DNA from: JAYPHU01 sp964611435
GTDB lineage: Bacteria; Pseudomonadota; Alphaproteobacteria; Rhodospirillales; UBA2165
DNA: 64,000 nucleotides
Direction of reading: 5' to 3'
Assembly: GCA_964611435.1 (NCBI GenBank)
Contig: CAZSXT010000020.1
Coordinates: 3,613-67,612 of the forward strand
A program made the position numbers and the translations under genes. Shown here piece by piece: positions 17,689 to 26,421 of the stretch; positions within the stretch are counted from its first letter, which is position 1, and the number at the start of each line of letters is the position of its first letter. The notes below the pieces were generated by a model that worked only from the letters and a program-made list of their open reading frames with translations, was not told where the DNA came from and searched no databases.

Positions 17689-17766
17689 CTGTTCCTTATC
17701 TTCTTGCTGGTCTTGTTCCCGGCATTCTTCTCCGGCTAAATGGGCGCGTAATCAGGGGATTAGCAC

Positions 17767-18753
17767 GTGCTGGGAATCATCTACGCATTGCTGGCGGCCG
17801 CCAGCTTCGGCTTCAACAACGCCAGCGCCCGGCGCGGGGTTCTGACCGGCACAGCGCTGCAGGGCTTGGTGGTCAGCCTGCCCCTGGGCATGCTGATATT
17901 CGTCGTCGGCGCGACGCTAACGGATGAGTGGCCGGCCCTGGCCGAAATCAGTTTCACCGGCTACGGGCTATTGGCGCTTGCAGGATTCATGCATTTCGCC
18001 TGGGGCCGGTATTTCAATATCCGCTCCCTGGCGGCCATCGGCTCTAACTTGGCCTCGCCGATCCAGCAGTTTCAGCTGCTGTTGTCATTGACCCTGGCCA
18101 TTGTCTTTCTGGGCGAAACCCTGACGCCGCTGAAAATCCTGGGCATCCTCTTGATTGTCGCGGCGCCCATCTATGTGCTGCGCATGCGGGGCAAAGACAA
18201 AGACACAGGCCCGGCTCAAAAGGAAGAAACGAAGGAAGGTTTTAATCCCCGCATGGCGGAGGGATATTTCTGCGCCTCCATGGCGGCGCTGGGGTTCGGC
18301 AGCAGCACGGTGCTGATCAAGGCCGGCCTGGGCGAGACAAATTTAAGCTTCATTGGCGGCTTCGTGGCCTATTCCGCCGCCATGATCACCATCGCCTTGG
18401 TCCTGGCGGTCCCGGGCCGGCTGTCGGAAGTGCGCACCACCAACAAAGAGTCCCTAAAATGGTTTGTCTATTCCGGCGTCGGCGTCGGCGTGTCCCAGAT
18501 GTTCCGCTTTCTCGCGCTGGGCATCGCGCCGGTGACGATTGTCCAACCATTGAACAGCCTGTCGGTGATCTTCCGGATGATCTTCGGCTATTTCCTCAAC
18601 CGGGAACACGAAAGCTTCGACCGCTATGTGATTATCGGGATAGTTCTGTCTTTTTTCGGTGCGTTGTCCCTGGCGCTCTCCAGTGATGTCATCCTGGCGC
18701 ATGTGAACCTGCCGCCTTGGTTGGCCGAGATCGCCGGCTGGACTTGGCCTTAG
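17767..18753 (+). CDS. DMT-superfamily (EamA) permease
   Basis: This 328-residue inner-membrane protein has about ten hydrophobic helices in two EamA repeats. The first holds YALLAAASFGFNNASARRG and ends near IYVLRMRGK. The second runs from about residue 160 to the end. A charged linker (about residues 140-162, rich in K, E and D) separates them. Members export amino acids, metabolites or nucleosides. The start is GTG at 17767, preceded by GGGGATTAG. It stands alone just right of the assembly gap, so a longer upstream context is missing. Confidence 0.88.
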   Translation: MLGIIYALLAAASFGFNNASARRGVLTGTALQGLVVSLPLGMLIFVVGATLTDEWPALAEISFTGYGLLALAGFMHFAWGRYFNIRSLAAIGSNLASPIQQFQLLLSLTLAIVFLGETLTPLKILGILLIVAAPIYVLRMRGKDKDTGPAQKEETKEGFNPRMAEGYFCASMAALGFGSSTVLIKAGLGETNLSFIGGFVAYSAAMITIALVLAVPGRLSEVRTTNKESLKWFVYSGVGVGVSQMFRFLALGIAPVTIVQPLNSLSVIFRMIFGYFLNREHESFDRYVIIGIVLSFFGALSLALSSDVILAHVNLPPWLAEIAGWTWP

Positions 18754-18763
18754 GGCCGGACCT

Positions 18764-20905
18764 CTAGAATAGATTGAGCCAGATATTGGATTTCAATTCG
18801 GGAAGCCAAACGCCCATCAGAGATTGAGGCCACGGAACAATCAAAAGGACATGGAACAGGAGGTAAGAAACAATCCACATGGGCACGGCTATGCTCAGTG
18901 TCGTCTTCCAACTTTCACCGCCGGCAAAGCGCATATAGCCCGCCAAGAACACGAACATGGACGGGAGCAGGCCGATCACCCCGGCAACGGCAAAGAAAAA
19001 CAATAGCCAGCCGAAGTAAACCGCAGCACGGCGGAAGATTTCCATCACCGAGAGGTCGCCGTAGTCGGCTTTGATATCGAAATGGACATCCTCGCCATCC
19101 ACCGCAAAGGCGTCTGCCTTGTTCTTTTCTACTACGCCTGCTGCCGCGTCTGACCCGGCAACCGCCGAAGCTTCGACCGGTTTGGGTACGACGAAAAACC
19201 TCAAGAATACGATCCCGCCAGCGAAGAGAATCCCGGCTGTACTCATCACCTGTGGCACCAAGCGCGCCGCCAACTCCCATTCCGCGGAGACAAACAGCAC
19301 GACGGCAAACAGGACGATGACGACAAACGTGAAATAGGTATCCGGGTTCATTGCCTCCGGCCGGAAGCCGAGGGTCAACCCCCGCGAGACGCCTTGTTTA
19401 CGCCGCGCGATGTAGCTGCGGATGATTGGGCTCAGCACGCCATACAAAGTGATCGCGAAGATAATGACGACCCAGGGATGGAACTCGCCTTCGCGGACAA
19501 CCCACAACCACTCCCAGCCGTAGCGCTCTACAGAGATGAACATATAACGTTCAATCAGCGCACCGAGCACAAAGCCCAAAATCAGGGGCGGCCGCGGCCA
19601 GTGCATGCGTTTCATAATCCAACCGACAAAGCCCATCGCCAGGAGCGTGACGATATCGCCCCAGGACTTGGCGCCCTGGAACGCACCAATAAAGGTAATC
19701 GCCAAGACCACCGGCGCCAGGATGCCGATCCGTACAAGGGCAATCTTGGCAAGCTGGCCAGCAAACAGGAAACAGGTGCCCGCCCCCAGAATATTGGCGA
19801 TGGCAACTGACCACACCAATGTATAGGTAATATCCAGCCGTTTGTTGAGCATTTCAGGACCCGGCACCAACCCGTGGATCAGGAACGCGCCCAGGATCAA
19901 CGCCATGGAGGCGGAGCCCGGCACACCAAAGGCAATGGTCGGCAACAACGCGCCGCCTTCCTTCGCGTTGTTCGAGCTTTCCGACGCAATTACGCCCCGG
20001 ACGTCTCCCTTACCGAAGGTCTTGCCAGAATCCTTGATGGTGCGGACGGCATGACCATAGGCGATCCAGTCGATGACCGAGGCGCCGATCCCCGGAACGG
20101 CGCCCAAACCGGCGCCGATGGTGGAGCAGCGGAACATCAGGAACTTATTTCGGAATACGTCCTTCACGCCCTCCCACTGCGCCCAGCGGGACCCCACATC
20201 CGAATTGCCGGCAATGGACTTTCGCGAAATGACCATATCGGCAATTTCCGGCACGGCAAAAAGGCCGAGCGCGATGGGCACAACCGGAATGCCGTCCCAC
20301 AAATACAGTGTATCAAAGGTCCAGCGGAAGGTGCCGGTCTGGGAATCCTCGCCCGTCATGGCCACCAACACGCCGATGCAGGCCGCCGCCAATCCCTTTA
20401 GAGGCGTGCCGCCGCTCAGCACCGCCACCAGAGACAATCCGAAAATGCAAATGGCGAATAGTTCCGGCGACGCAATATTCAGGATGATCGGCCGGATCAC
20501 CGGCACGGCAAGGGCGAGCAAAAACGCGCCGTACAGGCCACCCAACACGGAAGCCGTAAACGCCGCACCGAATGCGCGCCCAGCCTCACCTTTTCGCGCC
20601 ATCGGATAACCGTCCAGGATCGTCGCCGCTGAGCCCACGGTCCCGGGCACACCGAATAGCACGGCCGGGATGGTATCCGAGGTCACCACCACGGCTTGCA
20701 GCCCCATCAAGAAGGCCAGCGCCGTGTAGGGATCCATATTGAAAGTGAAGGGCAATAAGAGAGATAGTCCCACAAGGCCGCCCAGGCCGGGGATCACGCC
20801 CAGGATCAATCCAAAGAACACGCCCAAGGCCAAAAAAGCCAAACGCATAGGATCGGCCAGCGCCGTCGCCGCCGTAATGGCCATATCCAGCATACTCACA
20901 TCCAT
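18764..20905 (-). CDS. Tripartite tricarboxylate transporter permease, TctA-TctB fusion
   Basis: This 713-residue protein joins two subunits normally encoded separately. Residues 1 to about 500 are TctA, the 12-helix permease, with GVIPGLGGLVGLSLLLPF (37-54) and GFVPG-like loops such as FGVPGSASMALILGA (326-340). Residues about 520-713 form a four-helix TctB-like domain interrupted by a soluble acidic loop (about 575-620). Together with the divergent TctC receptor this is a complete secondary importer for carboxylates driven by an ion gradient. The fused arrangement seems genuine because the frame is uninterrupted. Confidence 0.9.
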   Translation of the reverse strand: MDVSMLDMAITAATALADPMRLAFLALGVFFGLILGVIPGLGGLVGLSLLLPFTFNMDPYTALAFLMGLQAVVVTSDTIPAVLFGVPGTVGSAATILDGYPMARKGEAGRAFGAAFTASVLGGLYGAFLLALAVPVIRPIILNIASPELFAICIFGLSLVAVLSGGTPLKGLAAACIGVLVAMTGEDSQTGTFRWTFDTLYLWDGIPVVPIALGLFAVPEIADMVISRKSIAGNSDVGSRWAQWEGVKDVFRNKFLMFRCSTIGAGLGAVPGIGASVIDWIAYGHAVRTIKDSGKTFGKGDVRGVIASESSNNAKEGGALLPTIAFGVPGSASMALILGAFLIHGLVPGPEMLNKRLDITYTLVWSVAIANILGAGTCFLFAGQLAKIALVRIGILAPVVLAITFIGAFQGAKSWGDIVTLLAMGFVGWIMKRMHWPRPPLILGFVLGALIERYMFISVERYGWEWLWVVREGEFHPWVVIIFAITLYGVLSPIIRSYIARRKQGVSRGLTLGFRPEAMNPDTYFTFVVIVLFAVVLFVSAEWELAARLVPQVMSTAGILFAGGIVFLRFFVVPKPVEASAVAGSDAAAGVVEKNKADAFAVDGEDVHFDIKADYGDLSVMEIFRRAAVYFGWLLFFFAVAGVIGLLPSMFVFLAGYMRFAGGESWKTTLSIAVPMWIVSYLLFHVLLIVPWPQSLMGVWLPELKSNIWLNLF

Positions 20906-21139
20906 GCCCGGAAACTCTCCCCATGTGGGCGGTCGCTTTTCGAAAACCGCCCATGTCCATTTTCTTGTAGGCCCCTGTGTAGCAGATTAATCCGTTCTAG
21001 TTCCATGAAAACTCTTCAATTTTTCGGGAAAATTGCTTAGAACACTTAGGAGTTTTGCCGCAATCCTGATAGGATAGCGGCGAATTTGGTAATACGGCAC
21101 TATGCCGATCTGCCGGTTGTCGCCACAATTGCGGCACAA

Positions 21140-21168
21140 TTTAACGGTTTAAAGTTTGCCGGTATAAT
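21140..21168 (+). promoter_or_regulatory. Candidate sigma-70 promoter of the TctC gene
   Basis: A perfect TATAAT stands at 21163-21168, with a weak -35 (TTTAAC, 21140-21145) 17 bp upstream. The start codon is 36 bp after the -10 box. Two copies of CACAATT (about 21124-21130 and 21136-21142) overlap the -35 region and could be a direct-repeat operator. The surrounding 298-bp interval also serves the divergent TctAB gene. Confidence 0.45.
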
Positions 21169-21203
21169 CTCAATATTCCCGGCAATAATCCAAGGGAGGT
21201 ACT

Positions 21204-22238
21204 ATGTACAAGTTTCTGAAATACTCTGCTGTGGCCGCGGTTGGCGCAGCTCTTCTGGCCGGTGCGCCGGCCAAGGCGCAAAGCGCCGCTGACTTCTTCA
21301 AGGGTAAAACCCTGACCATCGTCTATGGCTTTGGTTCGGGCGGCACCTACGGCAGATTCTCTCTGTTGTTTGCCGAGTATATGTCGAAACACATTCCGGG
21401 TAATCCTCAGGTTATCGCTCAATCCATGCCGGGCGCCGGTGGTCTGAAGGCCGCCAACTATGCCTACAACGTCATGCCCAAAGACGGCACCGGCCTCTAC
21501 GTGCCGGTTGATACGCTGATCGTCTCCGAATTGCTTCGGCCGAAAGCGGTGAAGTTTAAGTCAGACAAGTTCACCTGGCTCGGCAATGCGGTTCAAGCGA
21601 ACGCCGTCATCGTGGTCCGGTCCGATGCCGGCATCAACAAGCTGGAAGACCTCAAAAGCAAGCAGGTCATCATCGCGTCCACTGGCAAGGGGTCGCAGAC
21701 CTTCCTAATGCCGGCTCTGATGAACGCCGTCTATGGCGCCAAGTTCAAGATCGTTTCCGGCTACAAGGGTTCCCGCAATCTACAGCTGGCGATTGAACAA
21801 GGCGAAGCTCAGGGATCTTCCCTGACCTGGCTGGCCTGGTCCACGGCCAAACCCCAGTGGTTCAAACCGGGCGGATTTGCAAAGCCGATCGTTCAAATTG
21901 GCTTCGCCAAGGACAAAGAACTGCCAAACGTACCGCTGGCCTCCGAGGTCGTGACTGATCCGGGCGACAAGCAGATTGTGAACTTCATGGCCTCCATGGG
22001 TCCGATTGGCCGTGGTCTCACGGTGCCACCAGGCGTGCCCGCTGACCGCGTTGCGGTTTTGCGAAAGGCCTTTTCCGACATGATTGCGGACCCGACGTTT
22101 GGACCGGCGGCCAAAAAACGGAAGTTGGCCGTCAACGCCCTTTCCGGCGAGGAAGTCCAAAAGATCGTGAACGAGTCGATGAAAGTGGACGAAGGTTTGT
22201 TGAAGCGGGCCCGCGCGGGCATCATGGGCGCCAAGTAA
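21204..22238 (+). CDS. Tripartite tricarboxylate transporter receptor (TctC/Bug family)
   Basis: This 344-residue periplasmic binding protein has a signal peptide (residues 1 to about 24, ending in APAKAQS). The mature part opens with the Bug-family pattern FFKGKTLTIVYGFGSGGTYG and carries GAGGLKAANY near residue 74. A strong GGGAGG precedes the ATG. It is divergent from the fused permease and followed by a good terminator, so it forms a monocistronic unit and can be made in excess over the permease. Ligands of this large family are mostly carboxylates. Confidence 0.92.
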   Translation: MYKFLKYSAVAAVGAALLAGAPAKAQSAADFFKGKTLTIVYGFGSGGTYGRFSLLFAEYMSKHIPGNPQVIAQSMPGAGGLKAANYAYNVMPKDGTGLYVPVDTLIVSELLRPKAVKFKSDKFTWLGNAVQANAVIVVRSDAGINKLEDLKSKQVIIASTGKGSQTFLMPALMNAVYGAKFKIVSGYKGSRNLQLAIEQGEAQGSSLTWLAWSTAKPQWFKPGGFAKPIVQIGFAKDKELPNVPLASEVVTDPGDKQIVNFMASMGPIGRGLTVPPGVPADRVAVLRKAFSDMIADPTFGPAAKKRKLAVNALSGEEVQKIVNESMKVDEGLLKRARAGIMGAK

Positions 22239-22268
22239 GCCTGACGTTTCATAAAATTTAGACTTGAG

Positions 22269-22303
22269 AACGGACGGGCGCACCATCGCCCGTCCGTTTC
22301 TCG
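22269..22303 (+). terminator. Rho-independent terminator after TctC
   Basis: AACGGACGGGCG (22269-22280), loop CACCAT, and CGCCCGTCCGTT (22287-22298) form a perfect 12-bp stem followed by TCTCG and more T. It lies 30 bp after the TctC stop and 23 bp before the start of the isochorismatase-type gene, so that gene depends on read-through or on a promoter within or near the hairpin. Confidence 0.85.
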
Positions 22304-22325
22304 TTTCGGATCAGGGGAATGAGCC

Positions 22326-23027
22326 ATGGCTGACAAAAACGCGTTCGAAGATCATTGTTGGAAAGATGTCATCCCGCAAGAGGATTACGCCACCTATGCG
22401 CCCTACCGGCGGGAAACCTTTATCGGCAAACGCCCGGCGGTTTTGGCTATTGATCTCTACAACCTGGTCTTCAAGGGCGGGCCCAAGCCGCCTTCCGAAA
22501 TCACCGCCGAGTATCCAAGCACCTGTGGCCGGTACGCCTATAATGCCATCGAACCAATCCAAAAATTATTGGCCGGCTGCCGGGCGGCGAATCTGCCGAT
22601 CTTCTACATCACCGGCCGCTATTCGGAAAACCGGGTGCGCTCTACCCGGCGGAATGTCTCGCCACTCACACGCGAAGACTATGACATCCACGAAGCCTTC
22701 ACCCCGGAACCCCAAGACGTGGTCTTCCGCAAGGAACGGGCCAGCGCATTCTTCGGCACGCCGCTGATCGCGCACTTAACCCAGGGCGGGTTCGACAGTC
22801 TGATCGTCTGCGGCGAAAGCACATCGGGCTGTGTGCGCACCAGCGTGTTGGACGCCTATTCTTATGGTTTTCATATCTCGATCGTCGAGGAATGCGTGTT
22901 CGACCGGAGCGAACTGATCCACAAGGTCAACCTGTTCGACATGCACCACAAATACGCGGATGTGATGAAGCTGGACGAGGTCCTGGCCCATCTGGCCGGC
23001 CTGACCGAAACCAAGGGTGTCGCTTAA
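22326..23027 (+). CDS. Isochorismatase-family cysteine hydrolase
   Basis: This 233-residue cytosolic hydrolase has the expected catalytic triad: D43 (AIDLYN), K136 (RKERASAFFG) and the nucleophile C169 in GESTSGCVRTSVLDA. The family includes N-carbamoylsarcosine amidase, nicotinamidase, ureidoacrylate hydrolase and isochorismatase. The N-terminal 35 residues extend beyond the usual start. It overlaps the convergent COG4529 gene by 4 bp at the stops. An amide or carbamoyl substrate is likely, and the HyuAB pairs elsewhere in the window make an N-carbamoyl compound attractive, but they are 15 kb or more away. Confidence 0.88.
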   Translation: MADKNAFEDHCWKDVIPQEDYATYAPYRRETFIGKRPAVLAIDLYNLVFKGGPKPPSEITAEYPSTCGRYAYNAIEPIQKLLAGCRAANLPIFYITGRYSENRVRSTRRNVSPLTREDYDIHEAFTPEPQDVVFRKERASAFFGTPLIAHLTQGGFDSLIVCGESTSGCVRTSVLDAYSYGFHISIVEECVFDRSELIHKVNLFDMHHKYADVMKLDEVLAHLAGLTETKGVA

Positions 23028-24457
23028 AGCTTTTTCAGCCGATCACAAAGATTGCCGGCCATCCGGTAAACTTGAAAGCCGATGGAAGGTATGCCGTTGA
23101 CTTCCCCGAAGCGTGCGCGGGTCATCGGCCCGACCACCCGAAGCAGTGGGTCGTTCCGCCCAGCGGCATTGAGCGCGGCGCAACTTGCATCCACCTCTAC
23201 CCCCATGGCGAAGGGGCTTTCCACCAAAATGCCCCGCGCCACCAGCTCAACCAGAAACGGACTGCCCGATTTGGCCGGGCTGCGGGTCGGTCCTGTGCAA
23301 TTCACAACGGCATCGAATGTGTGAAACTGTACGTCTTCACTTCCCCGTCGACGAATGCCCACCGCCAGCCCATCGCCGTCGGGCTCGGCAGCGACAATAC
23401 TGCCCGCCAGAAGCTGCACTTGGCCGTCTTCAATGGCCTGCCCAACCCGCGCTTCCACTTGTGGCGGCAGGCGGAACCGATGGGTTTCGTACCAGGGCGC
23501 AAGATGACGGAAGAAGCGGTTCTTTTGGTCATCCGGCAAGTTAGGCCACAGCACATGGGCCGCATCCCGCAGGAAATCAAACGCAACCTGCCATTCGGCC
23601 CCCTCGGCTTCCAACTTGCGGATATCGCTTCTCAGCGCCCGCAAGATACCAGTCACTGTCTCCGGCGTGCCGTGACGGGTGACAAAGTCCGGCGGCTCCA
23701 GGTTCATTTCCTCCCACAGGGTCCGGGGCGGCGGGGCCACCCTTTGTGACTTGGGGTAAAGGCCGCGGCGGGAGACGGCGGTGATCCGGCTGTCCGGCGA
23801 CCGGCACATCACCGTCATCGCCACATCCGCCATAGTGAGACCGGTGCCGATGATCAGAACCTCGCCACCGGGCTTGATGGCGTAGAGCCGGCTCAGATCC
23901 CAAGGATTGGGCACGAAAGCCGGATGATCGTCCAGTCGCCCGTCGAATGGCCCCGGGATCGCCGGGCGGGAGTTATTGATGCAGAGAACCACGGCGTCCG
24001 CGTTCAGGACGGCGCCGGTATCCAAGGAGACCCTGTAGCCTGCGTCACCCGTGGTCATGGATTGGGCGGACGCTTGTACGTGCCGTAGGCTAGAGCCTGA
24101 CGGGTTGTCCCGGCTGTTCTTGTCGAACTCGAGGCCCAGATAGCGGCCCAGTTCGCTGCGCCGGACAAATATCCTCCCGTCCGGCATCTGGGCGTCCGGG
24201 TCATCATCTGCAATCTCGTCCTCCACCACCCAACGGGCGAAGTGGTTGGTGTCCTCCGCGTATATGTGATGCACCACTGCGGGTCCGTTGAGCCGGTGAT
24301 CCGGGTCCGTGCTGCCATAGGCGACGCCCCGGCCGACCTCGGGCTCGGGTTCGACCACGGTAATGTCCAGGGGAAGGGGGGATTGCTGCGCCAATTGAAC
24401 AGCGACGCAAACGCCGCTATAGCCGCCGCCGACGATGACCACCCGGGGCTCAGGCAT
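23024..24457 (-). CDS. FAD/NAD(P)-binding protein, COG4529 (YdhS-like)
   Basis: This 477-residue flavoprotein has two dinucleotide-binding folds. The first is VIVGGGYSGVCVAVQLA (GGGYSG at residues 10-15). The second is EVLIIGTGLTMADVAMTV near residue 200. The sequence GRGVAYGSTDPDHRLNGP is typical of the COG4529 family, whose reactions are largely uncharacterised but are thought to be N- or C-hydroxylation or other oxidations. Its ATG overlaps the upstream oxidoreductase gene by 8 bp, so both belong to one operon with the alpha/beta hydrolase. Confidence 0.88.
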   Translation of the reverse strand: MPEPRVVIVGGGYSGVCVAVQLAQQSPLPLDITVVEPEPEVGRGVAYGSTDPDHRLNGPAVVHHIYAEDTNHFARWVVEDEIADDDPDAQMPDGRIFVRRSELGRYLGLEFDKNSRDNPSGSSLRHVQASAQSMTTGDAGYRVSLDTGAVLNADAVVLCINNSRPAIPGPFDGRLDDHPAFVPNPWDLSRLYAIKPGGEVLIIGTGLTMADVAMTVMCRSPDSRITAVSRRGLYPKSQRVAPPPRTLWEEMNLEPPDFVTRHGTPETVTGILRALRSDIRKLEAEGAEWQVAFDFLRDAAHVLWPNLPDDQKNRFFRHLAPWYETHRFRLPPQVEARVGQAIEDGQVQLLAGSIVAAEPDGDGLAVGIRRRGSEDVQFHTFDAVVNCTGPTRSPAKSGSPFLVELVARGILVESPFAMGVEVDASCAALNAAGRNDPLLRVVGPMTRARFGEVNGIPSIGFQVYRMAGNLCDRLKKL

Positions 24458-25451
24458 CCGGCAACAGCTCCGACAACTTCACGGACCGGCCCTCGGCGGA
24501 CGACCTCCCGGCGGCCAGAACGATGGCCAAGGGCGCCAGCGCCTCCCGCCCGCCGATCTCCGGCGGCCGACCCTCGGCGATGGCGTCGGCAAAGTCTTCC
24601 AGTTCAGCCGTCAAATGATCAATGGGCGGGTAGTCCACGGGCTTACGTTCCAGCTCACCGGTCTTTTGCACCCGCAAACCGTCCGTGTTCAATTCGAAAA
24701 ATGCGTTGCCCTTGGTGCCGTGAGTCACCAGATCGAAACGCAAGGGCGAACAATAGTTGGAGCCGACAAAGCCGACTGACCCAGATTCAAACCTCAATAA
24801 AACGGCGGTCACGTCCTCGATCTCGGGTTCGGTTTCCAGCCGGTTGAAATAGGCGGAGACCTCGCTGACGGGCCCCATCAGATAGAGCATATTGTCGATC
24901 TGATGGATGCCGAGCTGCATCAAACAACCGCCCGGAATCTCCGCCGGATCGGTGCGCCACACGCCGGGTTTCATTTTCATCCCGTTATCATTGCCGAAAA
25001 AAGCCTCGGCCATGCTGATCCGGCCGAGCTCACCCGTGTCGATCATGTGGCGCATGTGGCGAAGCGCGCCGTTCCGGCGGTAACAGTGCCCCACCGCCAG
25101 GGTAACACCCGCCGCGTCGCAGGCCTCAATCATGGCGCGTCCGTCTTCCAGAGAATTGGAAATCGGCTTTTCCACGAACACATGTTTGCCGGCTTTGGCC
25201 GCCTGTTCAGTTCCTTCCCGGTGGGCGGAGTTCGGCGTGGTCAGGATCACCGCATTCAGATCATCCCTGGCCAGCAGGGCCTCGTAGCTGTCCACCGCAT
25301 CGCAGCCGAACTTCCCGGCGAACTCGGCCCGCTTCTCGGCGCTGCGCGTATAGCCGGCGCGCAAATCAAGCTTATCGCTGGCCTGCATGGTCTCGGCCAG
25401 GACATTCGACCACCAGCCGATGCCGACAATTCCGACTCGAAGAGGTGTCAT
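24450..25451 (-). CDS. Gfo/Idh/MocA-family NAD(P)-dependent oxidoreductase
   Basis: This 333-residue dehydrogenase has an N-terminal Rossmann fold with VGIVGIGWWSNVLAETM, and the conserved EKPISNSLEDG with the catalytic lysine. GHCYRRNGALRHM marks the start of the C-terminal substrate domain. Members oxidise sugars, inositols or related hydroxy compounds. A clear RBS (GGGAGCGGATC) precedes the ATG. The middle position in a three-gene operon suggests one pathway with the hydrolase and the COG4529 flavoprotein. Confidence 0.92.
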   Translation of the reverse strand: MTPLRVGIVGIGWWSNVLAETMQASDKLDLRAGYTRSAEKRAEFAGKFGCDAVDSYEALLARDDLNAVILTTPNSAHREGTEQAAKAGKHVFVEKPISNSLEDGRAMIEACDAAGVTLAVGHCYRRNGALRHMRHMIDTGELGRISMAEAFFGNDNGMKMKPGVWRTDPAEIPGGCLMQLGIHQIDNMLYLMGPVSEVSAYFNRLETEPEIEDVTAVLLRFESGSVGFVGSNYCSPLRFDLVTHGTKGNAFFELNTDGLRVQKTGELERKPVDYPPIDHLTAELEDFADAIAEGRPPEIGGREALAPLAIVLAAGRSSAEGRSVKLSELLPDA

Positions 25452-25461
25452 GATCCGCTCC

Positions 25462-26268
25462 CTAGATCTTGTCTTCCCATTCCGCCAGGAAAGGCTTCAC
25501 CAACGCGTTCCACTCGTCGGAATGCCGGCGGAATGAATAGTGGCCGCCCTCCTCCACCAGGATCAGTTTGGAGCCTTCGATGGCGGAGTGGAGATCTTCT
25601 GAAAAATAGTAAGGCACCGTCGCATCATCCCGCGTGCCGATAATCAAGGACGGGTTTTTGATTTTGGTGAGCTCTTCCAGCCGGTCATGATTCATGGTCA
25701 TGTCGAGCCGCGCGGCCAGAATCTCCGGCTCCGCAATCGTGTCCAGGGACCGCTTCTCCACTTCCATCACCCGGTCGAGATTATAGCGGAATTGATTGGC
25801 CCCATTGGTGAACAGCGAGCTGATCTTCACATAGGCCTCTTGTCCTTCGGCCAGCGCGATCTGCTTGCGCGCCGTCTGCACCCGCATGATGTATTCATCC
25901 GCCTTGGTCCAGGTGTTGGAAAAGATGCAACAGCGCAGCCGGTCCGGATGATCGATGGCCAGGTTCTGCAGGATCGCGCCGCCGGTTGATGTGCCGGCGA
26001 CGTGGGCCTTCTCAATCCCCAGCGTGTCCATCAGCGCGATGACATCCTCGGCGATGTGCTTGGTGGAATATTCACTGAGCGGCGGGCGGTCGCTTTCACC
26101 CGCGCCCCGATGATCCAGGGAAATACAGCGGTAGGTCTTGGAGAACTCCTCGATCTGATAACCCCAAGCGGTCAGCAGCCCGACCAAGCCTGGAATAAAG
26201 ATAAACGGCGGGCCGTCGCCCTTTTCCTCCACATTCAAAGTGATCCGTCCGACATCAATTCTCGCCAT
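25462..26268 (-). CDS. Alpha/beta hydrolase
   Basis: Numbered from ATG at 26268, this 268-residue protein has the nucleophile S94 in AGTSTGGA, the oxyanion region around HRGAGESDRP (about residues 53-62), an acid in GTRDDATVPYYF and the catalytic histidine in EEGGHYSFRRHS. A frame open to 26376 exists, but its extra 36 residues are rich in cysteine and unlike the family, while GAGGAAATC directly precedes 26268. It is the first gene of the operon with the oxidoreductase and flavoprotein. Ester, lactone or C-C bond hydrolysis are all possible. Confidence 0.9.
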   Translation of the reverse strand: MARIDVGRITLNVEEKGDGPPFIFIPGLVGLLTAWGYQIEEFSKTYRCISLDHRGAGESDRPPLSEYSTKHIAEDVIALMDTLGIEKAHVAGTSTGGAILQNLAIDHPDRLRCCIFSNTWTKADEYIMRVQTARKQIALAEGQEAYVKISSLFTNGANQFRYNLDRVMEVEKRSLDTIAEPEILAARLDMTMNHDRLEELTKIKNPSLIIGTRDDATVPYYFSEDLHSAIEGSKLILVEEGGHYSFRRHSDEWNALVKPFLAEWEDKI

Positions 26269-26421
26269 GATTTCCTCGATTATTCGCTCGGTTTGATCGT
26301 GCCCGCACTCTAGGCAACCCCATCCGCAGGGACAAACGGAATCCCCCAAAGAACGCACCCGGTTGTGCGTTGACACTCCCGATTTTGAACAGCACTTTAG
26401 GCATAAATTTGGGAGAGTTCA

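Noticed and set aside
17548..17845. Open frames spanning the N run, with hydrophobic L/V/F-rich tails
   Set aside because: They exist only because N is translated as X. The right flank is a short low-complexity repeat and its frame ends before the DMT permease start.
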